Shown here: positions 8,835 to 17,083 of the stretch, piece after piece
How positions within the stretch are numbered: the stretch's first letter is position 1
Layout: the number at the start of each line of letters is the position of its first letter
DNA from: Stentor coeruleus
Lineage: Eukaryota > Ciliophora > Heterotrichea > Heterotrichida > Stentoridae
DNA: 64,000 nt
Reading direction: 5' to 3'
NCBI GenBank assembly: GCA_001970955.1
Contig: MPUH01000100.1
Coordinates: forward strand, 43,964-107,963
Made by a program: the position numbers and the translations under genes
The notes under the pieces: generated by a model
What the model was told of the DNA's origin: nothing
The model's input: only the letters and a program-made list of their open reading frames with translations
Databases searched by the model: none

Positions 8835-8965
8835 AATTATCACTTGACTAATTATTATCTTATATTATTTCTTTCTTCTAGTCTTAAGCATATCGNGTTA
8901 GAAATTATCACTTGACTAATTATTATCTTATATTATTTCTTTCTTCTAGTCTTAAGCATATCGAT
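8835..8965. other. Contig join (N at 8896) between convergent genes
   Basis: The sequence from about 8835 recurs 68 nt downstream on the far side of the N. It is an unmerged overlap. The collapsed convergent interval is about 55 nt. Confidence 0.85.
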
Positions 8966-11900
8966 TTCATTAAGCAATTCTTCAAGTTCGACTTTAAACT
9001 CATTGATTTCCTCAGTTTTTTTCACAATAATTGTCTGCAACATAGATTTCTCAGTCTCATACCTCCTCCTCATCTCATCAAGTTCTTTTTCAGTCTTAAA
9101 CGATAAACCATTCATATTACTTTTCAGTTCCTGTTCTCTACGATAATAATTTTCTTCTAAAGTTTCAAATTTACGTTGAAGTGCTAAATAATCATTAGCC
9201 CCAATAGAAGCTGGTTGTTTCGATATATGTACTTCAAGTCTTTGTTTATCAATACGCAATTTTTCATTTTCAGCAAAAACATATGCGAGTTTGCTTTTAA
9301 CACTCTCAGCTTCTTCTTCTACCATCCTAAGTTTTAAAGCTAAAGTATGATCAACTGATAAATTAGGTTTTTTATCTCCTTTTAACTGCATAGCTTCAAG
9401 TCCTTGAATCCTCTTATTAGCTTGAATCAAAAGAAACTGGGCATCTCGTTCTGATAATTGTTTATATTCAGTGAACTCTTCAGCTTTAGGTGGCACCCAC
9501 ATATCTTTTGGATTTTTTTTAATAAAATTCAAAAACACTTTTGCTGTTATTTGTCCCATTTTACTTCTATCAAGTTCTCTGATTATTATATGACACTCTT
9601 CTCTTGTTAATGGAAGTTTATTTTCTAAGACTTTTTTCCTAAAAGTCCTTTTTGATATACTTAAATTTCCTGAAAACACTTTTTCTGTGAGCATTTCATA
9701 ATCAATACCTTCTCTAGTCACATGGTTTTCTAATTTTTCTAATACAAAATCGATTACCCAAGGGAGGATTTGTTTATCTACAATGCTTTGAAAATTCCCT
9801 TTTGAAGATATTTGATTATGTAATTCCCAGATGTAGTCTTTTAGTTTTTGTTCCCACCATTTTATTGGATTTTCTCTTAGATCGTTAAGGAAAGTGTCTA
9901 TATTTAGTTTTCCTCCTTGGGATTTAAACCTACGAAGCAAGCTTTGAACATTGATTGTACTTAGGTTTGGGATATTGGAAATAAGGATTTCTTGGATTTG
10001 AGTTAAACTTAGCCATCCTCCTCCAATACGATTAAGATACCCAATATTTTCTTTAATCTGTGAAAGAACTTGCATACTTTCTAAATACTCATAATCTTCT
10101 TGTTCTTGATCGTTATCAGAAAAGTCTGACCAGTATTCTTCATCTTTTTCACTAACTTGACTAGTTGAACCTGTACAAGATGTAGAAAGCTCAAGTTCTA
10201 TATAATCACAAAATTCTTTATAGATTTTTTCGACTTGATTCCAATTAGTTATACCTTTGAGAAGACTAGAAAGGGCTNTTAACTTGACTAGTTGAACCTG
10301 TACAAGATGTAGAAAGCTCAAGTTCTATATAATCACAAAGTTCTTTATAGATTTTTTCGACTTGATTCCAATTAGTTATACCTTTGAGAAGACTAGAAAG
10401 GGCTAGGGTTTTATCTAGAATCTTATCAAAAGAAGCGAAACAAGCGAAAGATGGGGAAGTTGAGTTGGTTTCAAGGATTTCTATAATCTTACTTAATATA
10501 TCGACAAGTTCTTTAGATTTCTTCTGAGTGATATTTGGAGATAAAAATGATACTTCTTGGCAGATCTGGAACCATATTGACCCAGAAAATGAGCATAAAA
10601 AAGGAAACAGTGAAGGATAGTTTGTTTTCGTCCCTGATTTCATTGTTTGGATAATTTTCTCATAGTTTCCAACTTGTTCTCTTAAATGTTTCACTTCTTC
10701 ACTAGTATCTGGACGTATAGAATTTAATTTTGATATATAATAACTCTTAGTATCTTCTAAACATTTTTCCAAATCTTTGATTTTATCAACAAGTATTTGA
10801 TCTGATGGTTTTAATATTGGTTCCACTGAAGATTTAGGAAGATTTTTAACATCTTTTGACCTTTTCACTCTAATTTCCCATTCATTTTCACCCATTTTTT
10901 TCTTTAACAACTCATCATAATCTTCAGTTTTTTTTCTTAGCAGATTCTCAAGTTCAGATATTTTATTTAAATACATTGTGCTTTGGTTTGAACTTTCTGC
11001 TTTGATTAAAACTGAAAAAGGTTGTTTTTGCTTTAAAACTTCTTCTAAAGACCGGGAATGATCTTTTGATGCTTCAATAGTTTCTTGAGAATTTTTTTGA
11101 CTTAAAATATTGTTTTCTTGTTGAAGGTCTTTGATTTTTCCTTCTTGATCCCGAAGAGTCTGGATTTTATTACGCAAGTCACGGTTTTCACTTTCAAGTT
11201 TTAGTAGGTCTGACTTCAACCGATTAGATTCGATTTCTAAGTCTTTTTTGCTTTGTAGCAAGTCTTCTCTATCAATTTCAAATTGTTTTGTGTACTCTTT
11301 TATCATCCTTTCTGAAATCCGTAACTCAGCTGTTTTAATGTATTCATCAAAGTTTTTTTCTTTTCTATCCAAATCTGTTCTTAAGATAATATTTTCAGCT
11401 TCAAGATCCTTGACACGGGCTTCAGTATAATCCACTTGTTTTATCAATTCTTCAGTTTCTATTTTGTATAACTCAATTTTATGATATGATTCTTGGAGTT
11501 GGGTTTTAACTTTTTCCAAAGCCTCATATTCGATACTAGCAAAATTCGCTTGTTTTTCTTTTTTCTCTAGAAAATCAACCTGCTCCTGTTTATTCTGAAG
11601 TTCTAATTCCATATCTTGCATTGCTTTTCTTAGATCAATTATTTCTATTTCAAGCTCTCTTTCCCTTGTAAACAATTTAACATTAGTTGTCTGTGGGCGA
11701 TACTGTATAGAAACAGGTGGTTTAGTTTCATTACCATAAGTATTTGATATTCCAATCATCTTATTATCATCTTCTAAAGGATATTCTTCAATTTCCTTAA
11801 TCTTAAAAACATTTTCTTCAATTTTTCCAGGTTTATTTTGTACTTTTGAACCAAACTTAGCAGTTTCACCTTTAAAAAAACCTTGCTCTTTATCAGAAAA

Positions 11901-12980
11901 CTTATGTGATTCAAACTCTTTAAAATTCTCAGAATATGTTTCAGTGTATTTTTCATGCTGATTTCCAGAATATTCTTCTGAATACTTTTCATGTACTTTT
12001 TCTGTATAAATTTCAAAAGTCCCTTTGCTATCTTTATGCTGGATACTTGGGGTTTTATCTTCAGATCTGCTTAAATATTCTAAAAACTCATCAGAAAGTT
12101 TTTTTCTTTCTATTTGTGATTGAGTTAAAGAGTACTGGTCACTATATTTATTTTTATCTTCACTTTCTTCTTCAACTTCTTCACTACTTATTTTCATAGT
12201 TTTACGGTCTTTAGCATAAATATTTTTTGACTTAGTATCTTGACTTTCACCTGAGTATAATTCGCTTTCTTTATCAGGGATTTTTGAACTACTTTCATAT
12301 TCTTTACTATACATTTTATCTTCGCTGTTCATTTCGCTTTCTAAAGATGAAAACCCACCAATTATCTTATCTTCATCAGGGTCTCTGAAAAAAACTCTCT
12401 GATTATCCCTAATAAATATCTGATCTTTTGGGAAGTCAACTTTTTTATATAAACTTGTTGGTTGATTTACCATTTCTGTAAACGGTTCTGTTTTGATTTT
12501 GAAATTTTTATTAGATTCACTTATCTCATCATCATAATTTGATTGAAAATAATCTTTTTTCTCATTTCCCCATTCTTGAAGTTTAGGTTTTGTGTGCAAA
12601 CTACTCGAGCTTCCGTTCTCGGAATCATAAGAACTTTTAAGCATTTTGTTGAACTCTTTATCCATTTCCCCAAATTTTAAATCTTTAGTCTTAAGTTGTA
12701 TATTTGGAGTATCATCTGAATCATCATGAGGAAATTTAATTTGTGATTGGGTTTTTTTTACTTCTGGCTTTGGAGCTGGTTTAGGTTGAGCTTTTGATAG
12801 AATTTTTATATCCCCAAAATCTATATCAAAAGCATAAGGGTCCTCAGTGTTTGGCCGCCCTACAGTTTTTTTATTGTTCCTTGAAATAGGTATATAGTTT
12901 GATGATGACTCTGGATTGTTCATAAAATCATTGTATCCAGATTCGCTCATATCGCCGCTACTAGAACTAAAGTTATCCAT
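8933..12980 (-). CDS. Long coiled-coil protein with EF-hand-like region, left copy (frame interrupted only by a contig join)
   Basis: The reading frame appears broken at 10278, but the N there is flanked by a repeated 125-nt overlap. Removing the 127-nt offset leaves 3921 nt, an exact 1306-aa frame ending TAA. Order of parts: a Ser/Glu/Lys-rich, low-complexity N-terminus with repeated EKYSE/YSEN-type motifs (to about 400); long coiled coils; a helical domain with two EF-hand-like units (around RELDRSKMGQIT); and a C-terminal coiled coil ending KTRRKK. It lacks 196 residues of coiled coil found in the right copy, an in-frame 588-nt difference. A structural role in cytoskeleton or basal body is plausible, but I do not recognise the family. 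Start MDNFSSSSGDM matches the paralogue. Confidence 0.85.
10155..10404. other. Contig join (N at 10278) inside the coiled-coil gene
   Basis: Positions 10155-10277 recur from 10282 with one substitution (cacaaaattc versus cacaaagttc), an offset of 127 nt. Collapsing restores the frame, so the apparent double gene is an artefact. Confidence 0.93.
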
Positions 12981-13786
12981 TTTAAATATTATTTGAGTTT
13001 TATATGAGTTTTAAAACAGATTTAAGATAGGGTGGTATAGGTAATTATGATATTAAGGGTTATTGGGTAGAAAAGAAAGGATTGATGAGAAAATATATGT
13101 AAATTTGACTTTATGGGGAAGTGATGGATTATTATTTAATTAAATACTAAAGGAAAATACTTATAAATATTAAAGCTATGATTTTTCATCAGAAATACCA
13201 TTTGATTTAAGAGTAATAGTTTATTTAAGCATGTTATTTATACTATTATAGGCTGTTACTTAGTTTTAAAAATAAAATCAAGACATAACATTATTTTAAA
13301 CCTACAATTTTATAGTATTGAATGCTCATTACATATACGAAACAGCTTCAGATATACATAAAAAATCTTATCATCACATAAATCAGCAGCATCCAAGATT
13401 AAAAAAAAACATAAAAACTTCTAAAAAACTCACTCAAGTCATTATCATAATATAAACTCAAAAAAAAACTATAAAATCTTAACACCCTACCTAACTAACA
13501 ATATTTACAGCATATACTTTATATCTAATCTCATATCAATAATCATCCTAACTAAAAATCTCTCAACCTAAAAACCTTCTCATCATCATAGTTTAAATGC
13601 ATTCAGCTTATCAAAAATATTTTTCTCCTTCTAGATACTAACTTTCATTACAATCTTGACACCATCGTGCATTTCCCCATATTGCACTTCTAACTAATAC
13701 TAATCAAAAATTTTTTGTATACTATTATAATTTACCCATCTTATCATCTATTATATACGATTACTTTATTATCATTCTATTTTTAT
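12981..13786. promoter_or_regulatory. Divergent intergenic region with a G-rich to C-rich switch
   Basis: No gene seen on either strand. Near 12981 the + strand is G-rich and C-poor, and from about 13320 it becomes C-rich and G-poor, so each divergent gene has a C-rich 5' flank on its own coding strand. 'taacaccctacctaac' near 13490 resembles, but does not repeat, the telomere octamer. Confidence 0.5.
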
Positions 13787-13926
13787 ATGGAGGACCAAAA
13801 AGATTTTCTAGAAAGGACAAGACATTTAAGAGAAGCACTTAAAAAAAGANATTCTATTTTTATATGGAGGACCAAAAAGATTTTCTAGAAAGGACAAGAC
13901 ATTTAAGAGAAGCACTTAAAAAAAGA
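13774..13926. other. Contig join (N at 13850) at the start of the 149-aa gene
   Basis: Positions 13774-13849 are repeated from 13851 (offset 77), including the start codon. This join links the left arm to the centre, so the continuity of the inverted structure depends on it. Confidence 0.9.
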
Positions 13927-14313
13927 GCAATGGATGTAGAAAGTGGAATAGTTGGAGATAGTAAAGATGATTTACTTGAAGAAAGTATTAAAAAGAACAT
14001 TCAATCATCGATGCAGTTTTGTAAGCTACATCCTGACGAAACACAGAATAGCTCAATTGCTTTGAAGTTTTTAATTAAAAGTCATAGAGAAGAGAGTAAA
14101 AAAGTAAGAAATGTAAAGTCAACTAATCCTTTAGTACTACCTGAGATTAAAAAAGCTTATATGCCCTATTTGAAAAAACCATCAGAGTTCCCTTTACCAA
14201 AGTTTAAGAAAATCAAAGGTTATCGAGTTGATTTTACCGGCATCGAACCCAAGATCAAAAAACTTAACAAAGCATATTCAACAATAACTTTAAGAAAACT
14301 AAACAGTAGTTAA
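13864..14313 (+). CDS. Basic 149-aa protein, function unknown
   Basis: I do not recognise this protein. It starts MEDQKDFLERTRHLRE with a charged, probably helical N-terminal third. A basic, Pro-containing C-terminal half follows (LPEIKKAYMPYLKKP, FPLPKFKKIKGYRVDF). There are no membrane segments, signal peptide or Cys motifs. The same ATG also appears at 13787 because of the contig join, and the two positions represent one gene. The small, basic, tyrosine- and proline-spaced tail is reminiscent of microtubule-associated ciliary proteins, but that is a guess. Confidence 0.7.
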   Translation: MEDQKDFLERTRHLREALKKRAMDVESGIVGDSKDDLLEESIKKNIQSSMQFCKLHPDETQNSSIALKFLIKSHREESKKVRNVKSTNPLVLPEIKKAYMPYLKKPSEFPLPKFKKIKGYRVDFTGIEPKIKKLNKAYSTITLRKLNSS

Positions 14314-14658
14314 TATAATTTACCTAAAATCTTTGACATAACTGGTTTTATATACAACTATAGTTTTTAAACTTGAAATACTTTAAAACCATCACAAATC
14401 CTACAACAACTTCTATTGTTATTTTAACCATAAAGAATAATATCCTAATAAAATATACACTTAACTACAAACCCATCAAGCCAATATTACAAAAAATAGC
14501 CCCTCCATCCCAAAACTTTATTAAAATCTTCATAAAAGTTTGATCAAAACCACCACTTTCCTTCAAAACTTACAAAAACTTATAATCATTCGAACTTTTT
14601 ACTCATAAAAATATAAAATAATTAGATAAAAGTCCATATTCCATGTCCAGTCAAATAA
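14314..14658. promoter_or_regulatory. 5' region of the eL32 gene
   Basis: No gene seen. The + strand is C-rich and G-poor for most of its length, the normal 5' composition in this window. Confidence 0.45.
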
Positions 14659-15060
14659 ATGGTAGCGCCTCTCCATCATCTGAAAAAAGTCAAGAAACAT
14701 AAACAGACTTTCACACGCTTCCAAAGCGACCAATTTAAACGAGTAAAGCCTAGTTGGAGACAGCCTCATGGTATTGACAGCAGGATCAGAAGGAAATTCC
14801 GAGGAAACAAGCCTCTTCCAGGGATTGGCTACGGTACTGCACGTGCAACCAGATACCTTCTCCCTAATGGATTTCGCAAATTCCTTGTGACTAACGATAA
14901 AGATCTTGAAGTCTTACTTATGCACAACAGAGTTTACTGTGCCGAACTTGCCCATAATCTTAGCGCTAGAAGCAGAAAAAGACTTGTTGAAAGAGCAAAC
15001 CAGTTGGGAGTTAGAGTCACTAATGCAAATGCTCGTGTTAGGACAGAAGAAAAAAAGTAA
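14659..15060 (+). CDS. RPL32: 60S ribosomal protein eL32
   Basis: A 133-aa protein, full length for eL32 (human 135). Family signatures are WRQPHGIDSRIRRKF, GIGYG, the stretch LPNGFRKFLVTN, LEVLLM.N..YCAE.AHN and RVTNANARVR.EE at the C-terminus. It is a component of the large cytosolic ribosomal subunit. Codons are visibly more C- and G-ending than in neighbouring genes (cgcttccaaagcgacc), as expected for a highly expressed gene. No intron is needed. It is followed by an exceptional C-free tract. Confidence 0.97.
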   Translation: MVAPLHHLKKVKKHKQTFTRFQSDQFKRVKPSWRQPHGIDSRIRRKFRGNKPLPGIGYGTARATRYLLPNGFRKFLVTNDKDLEVLLMHNRVYCAELAHNLSARSRKRLVERANQLGVRVTNANARVRTEEKK

Positions 15061-15070
15061 TAGTTAAGAC

Positions 15071-15310
15071 AAATTAGGATAGTAAATTTTTTGAATGATT
15101 TGTGAGGTTATTGGAAAAAAAAAAATTTTTTTTTTGTATGAAAGATAAGAGGGGAAAGGGATTGTGGATAGGATTTGGATAGATGGGGAGATTTGGGTGG
15201 GTTTTTTTGTTTGGGAGGTTTTTTTTTTGTAGGATGAGGATTATTAGTGGGTTTTGTGGGTGGGGAGGAAAGTGAGTGAATTTTGATGTGGGGTTATAAT
15301 GGATGGAATG
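15071..15310 (+). other. 240-nt tract with no cytosine, potential G-quadruplex
   Basis: From 15071 to 15310 the + strand contains not one C. It begins 11 nt after the eL32 stop, so it is probably 3' UTR and/or downstream non-transcribed DNA. G-runs at 15185-15188, 15195-15197, 15199-15201 and 15213-15215 have loops of 6, 1 and 11 nt, so a G-quadruplex is possible. It is the extreme case of the G-rich 3' flanks seen throughout. Confidence 0.9.
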
Positions 15311-15679
15311 CTTTTAGGTTTTTTCGGAGGATTTTATTGGATTAGGATAAGTTTAAGAATAATAAAAATGTGTTAGAGAGTTTAGAGTAACATGCTATAT
15401 ACAACTGGCATGAAAAGTTTTAGTATTAAGTACTAAATAGTTTTATTGTTTTTGTGTAGGATAAGTGTAATAGATATATAATATAGTTGGATTTAGAAAA
15501 TTATATCTTGCTGTAAATCTTATTTTCACATTATAATTAGCCTAAATTCTTATAACAATCATCTCAATTACTTATTAATTATATCAAAAAATCATATTAA
15601 TTCCTTAAAACTTAAACACACAAAAATCCAAACCTATCTCCCCATACAAGTTTTTATAATAAAATCATTAAAAATATCA
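15311..15679. other. Convergent intergenic region, switch to C-rich
   Basis: No gene seen. The G-rich composition fades after about 15400 and gives way to C-rich, G-poor sequence from about 15530 to the stop of the minus-strand RING gene. Confidence 0.5.
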
Positions 15680-16198
15680 TTAGCTAAAATTTCTCGATTT
15701 TGGATACAAACTTAAATCATGGCAATTCTGACAGCAATAATCAAGTATTTTTCCATCCAGTACATATCGATCATTAAAACATCCAGGTCTCATACATTTA
15801 ATCGATGCAGAATTTGGTGAAGTCATATAAAATGCCATAAAATTTGAACTCGGCTCAGTAGAAGGTGTATAATAATGAACAGAATTAAAAGATGGGCTAT
15901 ATGTCCTCTTATTCTCTGGTGTAGAAAACAAAACTTTAGGTGAAGGCCCTTGTTTAGCCATCAAAGGCTGTTCCCTTCCTATCAAAGACAACAATGCATT
16001 ATTTTTTGGTAAGTCTTTGATAAAGATATTATTCAGCTCATAACTCCGCCAACAAATCTGACACTGATACCTTTTAGTCTGATGTGAATACTGTAAAATA
16101 CACATCATACATATAGAGTCCCCACATGGTAAAACTAAAGGTAAAAACTCATCACAGTCAAAAGGTCTTTCACAGCTAGTACACTTAAGTCCATCCAT
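15680..16198 (-). CDS. RING-finger protein with C-terminal Cys-rich segment
   Basis: A 172-aa protein. The N-terminal RING has CTSC at residues 6-9, CGDSICMMC and CQIC, the C..C...C.(D)..C..C...C..C arrangement. The position normally filled by His (CGH) is Asp here. Asp can ligate zinc, so the fold is plausible. The middle (about 75-130) is Ser/Pro/Thr-rich. The C-terminus has four Cys (C..PGC and CCQNC), probably a second small zinc site. The likely role is an E3 ubiquitin ligase or ligase-like adaptor, substrate unknown. It is convergent with eL32 and divergent from eS7. Confidence 0.8.
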   Translation of the reverse strand: MDGLKCTSCERPFDCDEFLPLVLPCGDSICMMCILQYSHQTKRYQCQICWRSYELNNIFIKDLPKNNALLSLIGREQPLMAKQGPSPKVLFSTPENKRTYSPSFNSVHYYTPSTEPSSNFMAFYMTSPNSASIKCMRPGCFNDRYVLDGKILDYCCQNCHDLSLYPKSRNFS

Positions 16199-16412
16199 GA
16201 TTATTATTTTCTTATTCCACCTATATATTTACTCTAATTCTACATATAAAAACATCATAAAAATCTTAACCTAAATCAATTATCCTATACTAACCCTAAA
16301 ATCCTTTAATCCAAATAAATTAACCCATAATCCTAAATTATCTTATAAAAAAAAACCAAAACATAAAGAAAAAAATCAAATCACCATAGTTAATATAATA
16401 ATTCTTAGCCAC

Positions 16413-17003
16413 ATGTCAGACCCTCTCGCAAAATTCCATAAGAAGGACAAGAAGCCAGACGAGTTTGAATATCATGTAGCTCAGACCATAGGCGAAATTG
16501 AGGCATCTTCACCAGATCTAAAAGGTGAGTTCAAAGACATTTTACTCACAGGAGCTTCAGAATTCGAAAGTAAACATCATGGTGCTGTCAGACAAGCAGT
16601 GATAATTTTCTTCCACTACAGGTCGAAAAATGCTCTTAAGAAACATCACTCACGGTTACAAAGCGAATTGACTAAAAGGTTTAGGAAGCCTGTTGTGCTT
16701 TTGTTACAAAGGACTATTATTCCAAAGTACTTCAAGACAAAAGGCCAACAAAAAAGACCTTATTCTAGGACCCTGACAAAGGTTCATGAAGCTATTTTAG
16801 ACGACCTTGTATACCCAACAAGTATTCTTGGAAAGAGAATTCGTATGAAAGCTGATGGAAGAAAAGTATTCAAAGTCCTCCTTGACCCAACAAGTAGAGA
16901 AGAAGTCCAAGATAAGCTTGATATTATTAGTGCAGTTTATAGTAAACTGACTAATAAAGAAGTTGTCTTCGAGTTTCCTCAGAATAGAGACTTTCCAGTT
17001 TAA
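16413..17003 (+). CDS. RPS7: 40S ribosomal protein eS7
   Basis: A 196-aa protein (human eS7 194). Signatures include KPDEFE near the N-terminus, the KRFRKPVVLLLQRTI.PK segment, the QQKRPYSRTLTKVHEAILDD block, VYPTSILGKRIR and the C-terminal VYSKLTNKEVVFEFPQ. It belongs to the small ribosomal subunit. It lies only 80 nt upstream of the PKG-like gene on the same strand. Confidence 0.97.
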   Translation: MSDPLAKFHKKDKKPDEFEYHVAQTIGEIEASSPDLKGEFKDILLTGASEFESKHHGAVRQAVIIFFHYRSKNALKKHHSRLQSELTKRFRKPVVLLLQRTIIPKYFKTKGQQKRPYSRTLTKVHEAILDDLVYPTSILGKRIRMKADGRKVFKVLLDPTSREEVQDKLDIISAVYSKLTNKEVVFEFPQNRDFPV

Positions 17004-17083
17004 GTTATGATTAAACGTAGAATAGGTCATAAAATTTATCTTTATGAATGCTTAAATTTTACAATTTAAGTAAAAGTTCAAAT

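Larger units (their letters stand above)
82..12980. repeat. Left arm of a large imperfect inverted duplication
   Basis: From the centre outward this arm carries the coiled-coil gene (8933-12980, -), the propeller/solenoid gene (6992-8809, +), Enhancer of polycomb (4930-6456, -), the beta-sandwich gene (3332-3847, -), MTHFR (1291-3075, +) and a decayed 468-aa coiled-coil gene (from 82, +). Every one recurs in mirror order and opposite orientation in the right arm. Homology includes intergenic DNA, for example the whole divergent promoter at 6457-6991. The SWEET gene at 4245-4856 is private to this arm. Confidence 0.93.

Noticed and set aside
10266-10321. Frameshift splitting the coiled-coil gene into two genes
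   Set aside because: The 127-nt repeat around the N at 10278 is an unmerged contig overlap. Collapsing it restores the frame.
17048-17083. Upstream ATG (MLKFYNLS...) as start of the PKG-like protein
   Set aside because: The next ATG begins MGKCTS, a myristoylation signal typical of this family. The upstream ATG is only 44 nt from the eS7 stop. Not fully excluded.
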